Of a stretch of 64,000 bases of DNA, positions 1-8,642 are shown in pieces. Location: assembly GCA_000496235.1 (NCBI GenBank), contig KI543231.1:390746-454745 (forward strand), given 5' to 3'. Position 1 is the stretch's first letter; each line of letters opens with the position of its first letter. The notes beneath the pieces are model-generated. The model did no database searches, was not told the DNA's origin, and saw nothing but the letters and a program-made list of their open reading frames with translations. The translations under genes and the position numbers were made by a program. This stretch comes from an uncultured archaeon A07HR60. Its GTDB lineage: Archaea; Halobacteriota; Halobacteria; Halobacteriales; Haloferacaceae.

Positions 1-572
1 CACTTCTCGGTGGTGCACTTCTGTACATGGGTCTCGGAATCGACGAATACGTTGACACGCTCCCGGAACGGGGCCGAGAGGCGCTGTACGCCGGGCAATT
101 GTCTGTGGTCACGTACGTGGTAGCAGGGGGGCTGACACTGGTCGGACTGTTTTTCGGAGCGCTGGGCGTCTCTGAGCTCTCGAACAGCAGTTCGGCCGTT
201 GCTGGCGTGACACAGTTCGTCTACACGGCCAGTCCCTGGGCTGCGGGGGGTGCTCTCACAGCCAGTTGCGGCCGGCTCATTGACGAACTAATTCGTGAAG
301 ACCGGACCCGGCGTCCGTATCTCAATTTACCGTTTCTCGTGGTCGCTGTCGGGCTTGTGGTTCGCGGCTTCGCGGGGTACTTTCTCGCACAGGAGGGGGC
401 GATTGATCTGGTGACTATCTCCGGAATCTCAATTTCACCTGCCCAGCGACTCGCGGCATTCATTCTGATGGGGCTGTTGGTGAGCCTGAGTGGTGTCCTG
501 ATCGCGGCCGATATCCGGGGAGAGCCCGTCGGCGAACCTCTCAATCCCGAAGAAGAAGACACCCGTCGGTGA
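1..572 (+). CDS. DUF373 family membrane protein, C-terminal part (5' truncated by window)
   Basis: The reading frame is open from the first bases of the window (codons start at base 3), so the ATG at 27 is internal and only the C-terminal half is present. The visible part has about five hydrophobic segments (for example VVTYVVAGGLTLVGLFFGAL and the stretches near 300-480) and ends in a short acidic tail. The segment order and the motif around ALYAGQLSVVTYVVA match what I remember of the membrane half of haloarchaeal DUF373 proteins, which carry a soluble N-terminal domain; that half lies outside the window. The function of the family is unknown. The identification rests on recalled sequence resemblance. 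Confidence 0.75.
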   Translation, partial: LLGGALLYMGLGIDEYVDTLPERGREALYAGQLSVVTYVVAGGLTLVGLFFGALGVSELSNSSSAVAGVTQFVYTASPWAAGGALTASCGRLIDELIREDRTRRPYLNLPFLVVAVGLVVRGFAGYFLAQEGAIDLVTISGISISPAQRLAAFILMGLLVSLSGVLIAADIRGEPVGEPLNPEEEDTRR

Positions 573-671
573 TCGCTCACTCTCGGTCGTCACAGAAATC
601 CACTGTGAGCCTCTGCCAGGGTCTGACTTCGACCGCAATCACAGAGTCCCGACCGTGTTATCACCCCGGTA

Positions 672-1430
672 TCACGCCTTCGGCCGGATGACGTTCGCCA
701 GTGAGACCAGAATTCCCAGAAACCAGCCGAGTGTGAACGAGATACCCAACCACATGAGGACGTACCCGAGCCCTCGGAACCCGAAGGCGGCACCAAACTC
801 GGTGAGGCTGAAATTCTCTCGGAGGACACTCTCAATACCGCCGACGTAGAGGACGTTGTCCAGAATCACCACGGCCAAATCGTAACTCGGCGGGAGAATG
901 ATCGATTCGAGCGGCGGATACGACAGTGCCGCCACCAGTGGTGGGAGAAACAGAGCCGTGAGTCCAAACGGATACGCTAGGAAGATACTCGTCAGGGTGC
1001 CTCTGACACGGGAAAACAAGACCGCTAGCACCACCGATACAGTGGCGACGATGCTGGCACCACCGACGGTACTAAATGCTGTCTGACTCAGTTGCACGCG
1101 CGTGATAGCGGTGAGCCCACCCCAGCCAAGTGCTACGATCGCCACAGCACCGAGGAGGCCTACTCTGGAGACGGTCGAACTGAGTCTCGCCACCTGGTAT
1201 CGTGTCGCAAAGCCGATCAACAATAATGGGTATCCTAGTGCGACGAGGGGCGCACCCAGTGCCCCCCACAGATAATACCCGATTTTCTGCACCAGAGTGT
1301 CGGGACGCCATTTTCCTAACACCGAACTGGGATCGAGCTGTCGTGGAAAAAGCAGCTCCATCCACGTGTCGTGTAGACGGAAAGCATCCATCCGCATTGC
1401 CTCGAGTAACCCCGGTGAGCGACGTTCCAT
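672..1430 (-). CDS. Unknown multi-pass membrane protein
   Basis: A 252-residue protein that I do not recognise as a named family. The first ~55 residues are soluble and contain the motif WMELLFPRQLDP. About five or six transmembrane segments follow, roughly at 55-75, 90-108, 125-140, 150-170 and 215-245. This soluble-head plus membrane-bundle shape is like Yip1-type proteins, but no diagnostic motif is visible. It converges with the DUF373 gene, with about 100 bases between their stops. Codon use fits its neighbours, and no longer reading frame competes on the other strand. An integral membrane protein is well supported; any function would be a guess. Confidence 0.65.
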   Translation of the reverse strand: MERRSPGLLEAMRMDAFRLHDTWMELLFPRQLDPSSVLGKWRPDTLVQKIGYYLWGALGAPLVALGYPLLLIGFATRYQVARLSSTVSRVGLLGAVAIVALGWGGLTAITRVQLSQTAFSTVGGASIVATVSVVLAVLFSRVRGTLTSIFLAYPFGLTALFLPPLVAALSYPPLESIILPPSYDLAVVILDNVLYVGGIESVLRENFSLTEFGAAFGFRGLGYVLMWLGISFTLGWFLGILVSLANVIRPKA

Positions 1431-1690
1431 TATCTAACTCTCTGACCGAGATTACCTGAATTTTGCGCCTTTGATTGACGGATATAACCTGTTTCGCCTG
1501 CGAGACCAGCGATTGGTCGTGCGCATGCCCAGCCACAGACTCACATCCAAAATCAGCCCCCAGCCGACCACAACGCATTCACGTCACGGTCTCGCTAGCA
1601 CACGAGTCGGGTCGACGAGACCGTTTCCAGCTTCGGTCTGGAGGCTGATGGCAGCTGGACTGTCCAACTAATTCCTGCGAGGCGCAGCAC

Positions 1691-1740
1691 TCTTGACATC
1701 CTCCCCGGCCTGAAGCACGGGGTTTTCTCCTCGGTTCTTC
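1691..1740 (-). mobile_element. Solo TnpB-element right-end hairpin (relic)
   Basis: Read on the minus strand, this stretch has the pattern GAGGAGAAAACCCCG, a short loop containing CTTCAGG, CGGGG, then AGGATGTCAAG. The hairpin arms are 1703-1707 and 1718-1722. This is the form I know as the right end of haloarchaeal IS200/IS605 (IS1341-type) tnpB elements, where the 3' end of the guide RNA scaffold lies. No tnpB frame precedes it. The flavoprotein gene ends at 1758, only 18 bases away, so this is a relic or a detached end. Confidence 0.55.
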
Positions 1741-1757
1741 ATAACTCCGGTCGCGAG

Positions 1758-2999
1758 TCAGAACGCGCCGTCAGCGAGTCGTGATCTGCCGAACTGGGCG
1801 AGCATCGGCAAGTCGCCCGGGTGAAGCAGTTTTGCCATCGCCAGTTTGGACCCATCATTAGCTTCTCGAAGCGTATTGTTATCGAGCCGATTGAGATCCT
1901 GCATCAGCGTGTCGTACCGGTCGTTCGGGGCAAAGTAGAGCAACTCCGTCATCAACAGCCGGCTGTCCATTCCAGGGGCGACCTCCGAGTGCCAGAGGTC
2001 GTCGTAGATGGCCATCTCTTCGGCGGACGTGTCGGGTTCCGCGAGGGTGAGACAGTGATCGATCGTTTTAGCAGCCGCGCGTGCGGACTTCATCCCTTTG
2101 TGAATCCCCTCACCCCACACCGGGTCCACGGTTGGCACCGTATCTCCGATGGCGACAAAGTTCTCTCTGCTCAGTCCGTCTGGTTTTTGAATGTGTGCTG
2201 ACCCGCGGTGAGTCTTCCCTTCGATCCGGCTGGCATCTTGGAGTCGAGGGTCAGTGTCGAGCCAGTAGTCCAGATAGCCGTCGATTGTCATTCCCTCTTT
2301 GACACGCTCGTTGTGGCGCTCGTTTTGGATGTAACACACACCGACCTTGGCCGTATCCGCGCCCGTGTGGAAAATCCACGAATAGCCGCCGGGTGCGAGG
2401 TCGTGGTCGAGCCGGAGCATCATCGTGTCCCGCAGGTCTGCCCAGCCGTCTGCGTCCAGATTGACACCCTCAAACTCGTGTTCGATGCCGATCGCCTGGC
2501 GACCGCGCTTCAACTCGACGACCCCGAGTTTTTTCGCCAGCGGGGCAGCCGGTCCTGTCGCATCGACGATCACTTCCCCATACACCTCCCGGTCACCGTC
2601 GTACCGGACGCCAACGGGTGTTTCGCCGTCGGTGATTGGCTTGGAGACGCGCGCGTCGAACCGAAGTTCTGCTCCTTTGCGCTCTGCGTCGTCCACGAGG
2701 AACTGTTTGAATTGCGCGAACTCTAATACAGCGCCAGGCTGTGAGCGGACGAAGTACTCGTTCGGCGACTCGAGGACGACCTCGTCGGTGTACCGCATCA
2801 CCACGTCGTCTGGAATGCCGAACGCCGACAGCATCGACGGGAACGAACCCCCGGTCGATTTATTACTTTGACGCGGGAAATCCGCCTCCTCCTCGGCTTC
2901 CAGCAGTAATACATCGTAATCACGCGCGGCGAGATCGCGAGCGCACTGTGCCCCCGCAGGCCCTGCGCCAGCGATTACCACGTCGAATTGTTCGTTCAT
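1758..2999 (-). CDS. Geranylgeranyl reductase family FAD-dependent oxidoreductase
   Basis: A 413-residue flavoprotein of the digeranylgeranylglycerophospholipid reductase family. Such enzymes saturate the isoprenoid chains of archaeal lipids or of quinones and pigments. The N-terminal dinucleotide fold has GAGPAG at 11-16. A DATGPAAP segment at 146-153 and a GD motif at 285-286 (FVAIGDTVPTVDP) complete the FAD site. PGGYSWIF at 203-210 is the family's substrate-side signature. The length is normal for the family. Haloarchaea usually carry several paralogues, so this copy need not be the main lipid reductase. It has no operon partner: a TrmB-like regulator is divergent upstream and a TnpB end relic lies just past its stop. 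Confidence 0.85.
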   Translation of the reverse strand: MNEQFDVVIAGAGPAGAQCARDLAARDYDVLLLEAEEEADFPRQSNKSTGGSFPSMLSAFGIPDDVVMRYTDEVVLESPNEYFVRSQPGAVLEFAQFKQFLVDDAERKGAELRFDARVSKPITDGETPVGVRYDGDREVYGEVIVDATGPAAPLAKKLGVVELKRGRQAIGIEHEFEGVNLDADGWADLRDTMMLRLDHDLAPGGYSWIFHTGADTAKVGVCYIQNERHNERVKEGMTIDGYLDYWLDTDPRLQDASRIEGKTHRGSAHIQKPDGLSRENFVAIGDTVPTVDPVWGEGIHKGMKSARAAAKTIDHCLTLAEPDTSAEEMAIYDDLWHSEVAPGMDSRLLMTELLYFAPNDRYDTLMQDLNRLDNNTLREANDGSKLAMAKLLHPGDLPMLAQFGRSRLADGAF

Positions 3000-3190
3000 G
3001 GTTACGTGTGGCTCTATTCACTAATCAACATTGTTGTCCACAGCGAGTATTCGGTTCTTACAAACTCACTCATAGCCGAGTGAATGAATTAGTCTCACTG
3101 TTTCCTACCCTCGTCGGCCGGCTGTGTGCTGTGAGCAATTGTGAGTACATCTGACCGTGTGAGGTCTAGAAGTCTGACTCAGTCGCTTAA

Positions 3191-3211
3191 ACGCCGCCGA
3201 ATAGGCGGCGT
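3191..3211. other. Perfect hairpin in divergent intergenic region
   Basis: ACGCCGCC (3191-3198), loop GAATA, GGCGGCGT (3204-3211) form an 8-bp perfect stem. It lies in the 428-base gap between the flavoprotein start (2999) and the TrmB-like start (3428). No T-run follows on either strand. An 11-bp direct repeat, GGTTGGGACCC, occurs at 3228-3238 and again at 3417-3427, directly before the regulator's ATG. The role is unknown; it could be an operator or a remnant of an element end. Confidence 0.5.
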
Positions 3212-3427
3212 GGCGCACAGTGAAGCTGGTTGGGACCCGACTACGCTGTACGCCACTAATCGACTGTGCTTCCTACGGTTTATGACTTTGTGATATACTG
3301 AGTTACAGTTCAAAGCGGGTTTGATCGCAGTGATTTGTTCATTTTCTGACGGGAACCGGCGCTGTCGGTGCCAATCCCTTTGATGTTGTGGCTGCTAGAT
3401 AAAGCGACCGGCCGCCGGTTGGGACCC

Positions 3428-4228
3428 ATGTCAGACGTTCAAAACAAAACCCGAGCTGTACAACTTCTTCAGCAGCTCGGTCTCAACGAGTACGAGGCGA
3501 AGTGTTTCGTTGCCCTTACACCAGTGCGGAAGGCGACGGCCAGAGAAATCAGCAGCCAATCAGATGTTCCGCGAACGCGCGTGTATGACGCGACGCGGGT
3601 GTTGGAAAACCGGGGCCTTGTCGAGGTTCAACACTCCAGTCCACAGCAATTCAGGGCGGTCCCGATCACCGAGGCGATCGGGACCTTAGAAAAGACCTAC
3701 AATTCCCGCGTTGATGAACTGCAACAGCAGTTGGAATCTGTGGCAGAACGGGCCGAGTACCAACCCGAACCCGTCAACGAGGTCTGGGCGCTTTCCGGCC
3801 AGCAGGCAATCACGAGTCGGAGCCGACGGTTGATTCGGGAGGCAGCCAACGAACTCATTTTCGTGGTAGGTCGCGGCGAGGTCGAAGGAGAGATTCTCTC
3901 AGATCTGCAAACCAGTCAGATCGACCGCCGAGTTCTCATTGGTGTCCCGACCGAGGCTCGCAAAGAGAAGTTACAGACCAGGCTTCCCGATGTCACCGTC
4001 TTTCTGTCAGACTACGAGTGGTTGAATGCCAACACTACGAGCGAAGACAGCGCAGCCATCAACCGGATGCTCCTCGCTGATCGCAGTTCGTTTCTAATCG
4101 GGTCAAGTACGGTCGACACCGACTCCACAGACGAGCAGGCGGTGTTCGGGCGTGGATTCAATAACGGGTTGGTGGTGATTGCTCGGTGGCTTCTCTTGTC
4201 AGGATTGGCGCCTAACAAGAGTGGCTGA
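3428..4228 (+). CDS. TrmB-like winged-helix transcriptional regulator
   Basis: A 266-residue DNA-binding protein. Residues ~10-75 form a winged helix: LGLNEYEAKCFVAL leads into an HTH around 36-60 (ATAREISSQSDVPRTRVYDA), the signature of the TrmB family. A short coiled-coil-like segment (DELQQQLESVAERA) and a ~140-residue sensor-like domain resembling the phospholipase-D-like part of TrmB relatives follow. I chose ATG 3428 because a TATA-like element (GATAAAG, ~3398-3404) sits about 25 bases upstream, giving a leaderless transcript; a longer in-frame start at 3368 would lie before that promoter. TrmB proteins often control sugar metabolism genes, but no sugar gene is adjacent, so the target is unknown. 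Confidence 0.85.
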   Translation: MSDVQNKTRAVQLLQQLGLNEYEAKCFVALTPVRKATAREISSQSDVPRTRVYDATRVLENRGLVEVQHSSPQQFRAVPITEAIGTLEKTYNSRVDELQQQLESVAERAEYQPEPVNEVWALSGQQAITSRSRRLIREAANELIFVVGRGEVEGEILSDLQTSQIDRRVLIGVPTEARKEKLQTRLPDVTVFLSDYEWLNANTTSEDSAAINRMLLADRSSFLIGSSTVDTDSTDEQAVFGRGFNNGLVVIARWLLLSGLAPNKSG

Positions 4229-4448
4229 CCGGGCACCATCTCTCGCCCACGGCCAGCAAATAACGTAGAGACTGGCGTGTCGTGTGCGATCCGCTCTGGG
4301 CTGTCGGTCGGAGAAGTCATCGAGCTGGTGTGCTGGACACCAGGCTGCTCACGCCGACGCTGACCGTTCTGCTGGTAGCGTTGTAGTGTTCTCTCCGGCA
4401 GCAGTAAGACTCACACAGGCAGTCTGAACTATCGGTGAACACAAGCCC

Positions 4449-4465
4449 ATCAGCAGCGCGCTGAT
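4449..4465 (-). terminator. Hairpin just downstream of korB
   Basis: ATCAGC (4449-4454), loop AGCGC, GCTGAT (4460-4465) lie 3 bases past the korB stop on the minus strand. A stem directly after the last gene of korAB suggests a 3'-end signal, but no clear T-run follows, so it may only stabilise the 3' end. Confidence 0.4.
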
Positions 4466-4468
4466 AGC

Positions 4469-5332
4469 TCAGTAGAATTCTCGAACGAGATCCGTCGCGT
4501 CCTCGGGAGCACCGTCGGGAATATCGGACATATCCGTGTCGATACCGTGGCGCTGGCTGTACGGGACCGAGTTCTCGTCTTGATACACAATCCCCTGGAA
4601 CTCTTTATCCGAGTTGAGAATAACCTCTTTGGCGGCATCGCGGTCATTCGTGTCGTGGCCTTGGTCTTTGAGATCCACCAGATTTTCTCGGAAGTACCCG
4701 TACGTATCGACGTCATTGAACGTCACGCACGGCGAATAGACGTTGACGAAGCCAAACCCGTCGTGTTCGACGGCTGCTTTCACGATCTCGGTGTGCCGTT
4801 GAGCATCCGAGGAGAACGACTGGGCGATGAACGTCGCCCCCGAGGCGAGCGCCAAGGCGTGGGGGTTAACCGGCGGCTGCTTGGGCCCTTCGGGTGTGGT
4901 GGCCGTCTCGAAGTCGTCACGTGACGTCGGCGAGGCTTGGCCTTTGGTGAGCCCGTAAATCCGGTTGTCCATGACGACGTACGACATGTCGACGTTCCGG
5001 CGCACAGCGTGGACGAAGTGACCGGCCCCGATCGAGTAGCCATCTCCGTCCCCGCCGGCCACCATCACCTCGACGTCCGGTCGCGAGAGTTTCACACCCG
5101 TACCGACGGGTAACGCGCGGCCGTGGACGCCGTGGAGCGCGTAACTCCGCATGTAGGTCCCGATCTTGCCCGAACAGCCGATCCCAGCCACGACGAACGT
5201 CTCGTCGGGGCTGTTGCCCGTCTCTGCCAGTGCCTTCATCATCCCGTTCATCACGCCGAAGTCGCCACAGCCAGGACACCAGGTTGGTTGCTTGTCAGAT
5301 TTGAAATCAGTAAATCGAACGTCTGAACTCAT
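4469..5332 (-). CDS. korB: 2-oxoacid:ferredoxin oxidoreductase, beta subunit
   Basis: A 287-residue beta subunit of the CoA-dependent enzyme that oxidises pyruvate or 2-oxoglutarate and reduces ferredoxin; it replaces the 2-oxoacid dehydrogenase complex in haloarchaea. It has CPGCG at 19-23 and the thiamine diphosphate motif GDGDGYSIGAGHF from 94. The TPP/Mg-site segment DNRIYGLTKGQASPTS starts at 122. The length is usual. Its ATG overlaps the korA stop by 4 bases, so the two are translationally coupled and korA comes first in the transcript. Whether pyruvate or 2-oxoglutarate is preferred cannot be settled by eye; the two-subunit layout is the one usually called kor. Confidence 0.93.
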   Translation of the reverse strand: MSSDVRFTDFKSDKQPTWCPGCGDFGVMNGMMKALAETGNSPDETFVVAGIGCSGKIGTYMRSYALHGVHGRALPVGTGVKLSRPDVEVMVAGGDGDGYSIGAGHFVHAVRRNVDMSYVVMDNRIYGLTKGQASPTSRDDFETATTPEGPKQPPVNPHALALASGATFIAQSFSSDAQRHTEIVKAAVEHDGFGFVNVYSPCVTFNDVDTYGYFRENLVDLKDQGHDTNDRDAAKEVILNSDKEFQGIVYQDENSVPYSQRHGIDTDMSDIPDGAPEDATDLVREFY

Positions 5333-7095
5333 TGGTTTGCCTCCAGTGGGTCCGCGTCGAGCGTCCGGCCGATCTCTTCGGCCAATTCGCCGGCCTTGAA
5401 CCGGACACCATCGTATTTGTTAATTCGCTCTACACGTGTGAGGGTGTCGTGCTCCACCAGGTCCGCGAACTGGCCTGTCGCGTTACACTCCACCACGATT
5501 ACCTGCTCGGCAGCCGCCACCTCGTCACTAATATCTGGCCGCGGATAGACGTACGGTGTCGAGATAACGCGGACATCGATGCCGTCCGTCTCGAGATACT
5601 CTAGCGCCTCGACGAGCGCGCCCTCGTTGGACCCCCAGGTGATGACCAACGTCTCTGCGTCGGGATTGCCGAACTCGCGATACTCGAGTGACTCCTGTTC
5701 GCGGGCAGACACCACCTTCTGAGATCGCTTATCCACCTGCTTGACACGCATTCCACGCTCTTCTGTCCGTCGGCCGAGTTCATCGTGTTCTAGTCCCGTC
5801 GACATGTGGGCACCGCCACCGGTGCCTGGGAGCGCTCGTGGTGACACACCGTCCTCGGTGACCTCGTGGGGTTTGAATTGGTCTTTGTCGGTCTGGTGAG
5901 ACCCGATGGATTCCTCGTCCACCAGCTTCCCACGGTCCACCTCGACGGCGTCCATGTCGAACGCCTCGGGCTCGAACGTCTGTTCTGTCACTGCCATCGA
6001 CAAATCGGCGGTGAGAAACACCGGTGTCTGGTATTTTTCTGCGAGATTGAACGCCTCCACGGTTTTCCAGAAACACTCGTCGATTGTGGTCGGCGCCAAC
6101 ACGAACCGGGGCACCTCGCCGTGGCCACCGTGCACCATCGCGTTAAGATCTCCCTGTTCCTGTTTGGTCGGCATCCCCGTAGACGGACCCGACCGCATCA
6201 CGTTACAGACGACCAGCGGTGTCTCGGAGGTGGCCACCAGTCCTAACGTCTCGGCCATGAGGTCGATTCCAGGGCCGGAGGTCGCTGTCATCGCTCGGGC
6301 GCCGCCACGAGCAGCGCCGAGGGCCATGTTGATGGCGGATAACTCGTCTTCAGACTGCAAAACGTGTCCACCGTAGCGGTCGATCCGGCCGGTGAGATAC
6401 TCCATCACCTCGGTCGCTGGCGTGATGGGGTAGCCGGAGTAAAACCGGCACCCGGCCGCAATCGCGCCCATCCCGATCGCCTGGTCGCCGTTCAACAGAA
6501 CGTAATCGGCGTCGGTAGTTTCCAGTTCATACGCGCTTTCGGAGCCGTACTCCTTGGCGACGTACGCCTGCCCCTCTCTGGCGGCCTCCTTGTTGTTCGA
6601 GACGAGTTTCTGGCCCTTATCAGCAAACCGCTTTTCCAGCGCCGAATCAAGATTCTCGATTGGAAAGCCGGTCACCGCACAGGCGGCCCCCAGTGCAACC
6701 ACGTTTCGCATGATCGCCCCGCCAGCCTCCTCGGCAATTCGTTTGAGCGGGACGTCCAGCCCGATCATCTCGTCGGGAATCTCCACGTCCGCCATCGTCG
6801 TTCGTTCACCGTCGTAGACGACTACCGACCCTTCGTGAAGTTCGTCAAGATTCTCATCGATCGTCCGCGGCGTGAGCGCGATGAGCACATCGAGTCTGTC
6901 GACCACGCTCTGGACTTTCTCTGTGGATGTTCTGACTTTGTACGCCGTGTAGCCGCCGCGAATACGTGACGCGAAGTCTTTGGAAGTGAAGACGTGTCGT
7001 CCCGCCCGAGAGAGCGCCTGCGCGAAGATCTTCCCCGTGGAGTTGATCCCATCGCCGGCTTCGCCGCCGATTGCCCAGTTGAAATCCTCTGGCAT
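5329..7095 (-). CDS. korA: 2-oxoacid:ferredoxin oxidoreductase, alpha (gamma-alpha fused) subunit
   Basis: A 588-residue subunit with the gamma domain (GGEAGDGINSTGK from about residue 10) fused ahead of the alpha domain (YSGYPITPATEVM near residue 220), followed by the C-terminal transketolase-like domain. This fusion is standard for haloarchaeal KorA. I placed the start at the ATG at 7095 (MPEDFNWAIGG). A TATA-like run (TCTTTTTATC, about 7122-7132 on the minus strand) lies some 30 bases upstream, and AAGGA precedes the ATG. The frame is open to an earlier ATG at 7149, but that would include the promoter. It is followed by korB with a 4-base overlap. Confidence 0.93.
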   Translation of the reverse strand: MPEDFNWAIGGEAGDGINSTGKIFAQALSRAGRHVFTSKDFASRIRGGYTAYKVRTSTEKVQSVVDRLDVLIALTPRTIDENLDELHEGSVVVYDGERTTMADVEIPDEMIGLDVPLKRIAEEAGGAIMRNVVALGAACAVTGFPIENLDSALEKRFADKGQKLVSNNKEAAREGQAYVAKEYGSESAYELETTDADYVLLNGDQAIGMGAIAAGCRFYSGYPITPATEVMEYLTGRIDRYGGHVLQSEDELSAINMALGAARGGARAMTATSGPGIDLMAETLGLVATSETPLVVCNVMRSGPSTGMPTKQEQGDLNAMVHGGHGEVPRFVLAPTTIDECFWKTVEAFNLAEKYQTPVFLTADLSMAVTEQTFEPEAFDMDAVEVDRGKLVDEESIGSHQTDKDQFKPHEVTEDGVSPRALPGTGGGAHMSTGLEHDELGRRTEERGMRVKQVDKRSQKVVSAREQESLEYREFGNPDAETLVITWGSNEGALVEALEYLETDGIDVRVISTPYVYPRPDISDEVAAAEQVIVVECNATGQFADLVEHDTLTRVERINKYDGVRFKAGELAEEIGRTLDADPLEANQ

Positions 7096-7149
7096 TCCTT
7101 CTCTGTATTTTCTGTCGGATCGATAAAAAGACTTCTGAATAGTGGACAC

Positions 7150-7515
7150 GACAACTTTCCCTCATGTGATATATCGTCGGATTTATCCGAATAATACCTG
7201 ATAAAACATCGCTCAATCCATCTGAAAGCGCACGGACGTCAAGAAATCCACCACTTGAAGCCGTGCGCCGCAACTGATTCGTATCGGCAGGTGTCGAACC
7301 CACCATCGGTAGCAGGGGTTTCCACGAGAAACACTGGCTCCGGAGTCCATGAGTCCACACTCGCAGGAATACGCAGGCTTCGTGGCTGACGTGGCTCCCT
7401 CTGACGTAACTGTTCGTTCGTGTCGTCGGCGTTTCGCGAATGAGAATTCGACCATTGTCGAATCTCGCCGGCGGTTAAGTGGGATCCGCCGCGAATGATC
7501 GGTCTTCGGCGGCAA
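7150..7515. other. Intergenic region, no convincing gene
   Basis: The 420 bases between the korA start and the sppA stop contain two overlapping minus-strand frames, 7213-7515 and the part of 7239-7610 outside sppA. One has a CxC motif (YSCECG), while the other ends in a protein-like stretch (PEPVFLVETPATDGG). Neither has a promoter or recognisable family. A short gene decayed by frameshift is possible but not demonstrated. Confidence 0.3.
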
Positions 7516-8505
7516 TCAGCGGAACCGAAACTGATCGGACACGAGTGCGTTCGTAATGCCGGCTCCGATGGCCGTAGCAACTTGCCGGACACCGGCGTTA
7601 AGTCGGTCACTGAGCCCGCGGTCTGGCTGGAACTCCCGGATTTCGGGCGTTTCGTCTAGCTGGTCGGCGAGGTACTCCTCGAGATCATCGCGCGTCCCGA
7701 CACGGTCGATGAGGCCCCTGTCTTTCGCCTCCTCGCCCAGAAACACACGGGCTTCTGTCCCCCGCAGCAGTTGTGGGTCCATGTCACGGCTCTCACTCAC
7801 CTGTGTGATGAATTGCTCGTAGTAGTCGTCGACCAGCCCCTGGAGATACTCGCGATCAGAGTCGGATACCTCTTTTAGCGGTGTGCCGGCGTCTTTGAAC
7901 TGGCCCGCCGTGAACTGTTCGTACTCGATTCCTAGCCGGTCGGCCAGCTCTGAGGCGTTCGGCCGCGACCCGACGACACCGATCGACCCGATGACGCTTG
8001 CTTTCCGGGCCCACAATTCATCACAGCCCGCAGCGATCCAGTAGCCGCCGGAGGCACAGGTGTCGGTCGCGTACGCGATGGTCGGGCCGTCGAATCGTTC
8101 GACGGCGGCTCGAATATCCTCGCTGGGAAGCACCTCGCCGCCCGGCGTGTTCAACTGAACCACCAGTGCGTCAGCACTCACACTCGCAGTGGCGCGTTCG
8201 ATCTGCTCGACAATTTCGTCGGCGCGTGTCCCGCCGCCCGCTGACAGCGGCGAGGGACTCCCCCCATCGCGACTAATCGGCCCCTCGACGCTCACCTGGG
8301 CCACGTTAAATTCGTCCAGATAATTCCCGATCACACCTCCGACGGCTCTCGCGGCCGCTATCGCCAGCACGAGTGTCAATACCACCCCGAGAAGATCGGC
8401 TGTCGAATTGGGAATCACGACGAACAGTAATCCTCCGATGACGAGCGCGATCCCGACCGCCAAAATCAGTCCTCCAGTCGCTAACAATCGCTCTATCGTA
8501 CCCAT
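7516..8505 (-). CDS. sppA: Signal peptide peptidase SppA-like, S49 family
   Basis: A 329-residue membrane-anchored serine protease of the S49 family, which degrades cleaved signal peptides or membrane protein remnants. Two hydrophobic segments at the N-terminus (about 10-35 and 37-62) anchor the protein. The ClpP-like core has the nucleophile serine in CASGGYW and the general-base lysine in GQFKDAGTP, the expected Ser-Lys dyad. The start at ATG 8505 (MGTIERLL) is supported by a TATA-like GTTTAATTG about 30 bases upstream. The longer frame to 8529 starts inside the promoter region. It stands alone between korAB and a coiled-coil gene, all on the minus strand. Confidence 0.88.
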   Translation of the reverse strand: MGTIERLLATGGLILAVGIALVIGGLLFVVIPNSTADLLGVVLTLVLAIAAARAVGGVIGNYLDEFNVAQVSVEGPISRDGGSPSPLSAGGGTRADEIVEQIERATASVSADALVVQLNTPGGEVLPSEDIRAAVERFDGPTIAYATDTCASGGYWIAAGCDELWARKASVIGSIGVVGSRPNASELADRLGIEYEQFTAGQFKDAGTPLKEVSDSDREYLQGLVDDYYEQFITQVSESRDMDPQLLRGTEARVFLGEEAKDRGLIDRVGTRDDLEEYLADQLDETPEIREFQPDRGLSDRLNAGVRQVATAIGAGITNALVSDQFRFR

Positions 8506-8642
8506 ATCTGTTGTTGTGCGGCGATACAATTAAACTGCAGAAATGATCGGTCGCGTGACGCAGCGACAAGTCGTCACGCAGGCAAACACGTTCCTGCGAG
8601 AACATGTTCGCGCAGCCAGCAACGCGGGGAGTGGCGCGTCGC

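Noticed and set aside
7096-7149. Longer korA start at 7149
   Set aside because: It would place the TATA element inside the coding sequence; the ATG at 7095 fits the family start.
7213-7515. Minus frame with a CxC motif near sppA
   Set aside because: Overlaps another frame and has no start signal or family; left as an unexplained gap.
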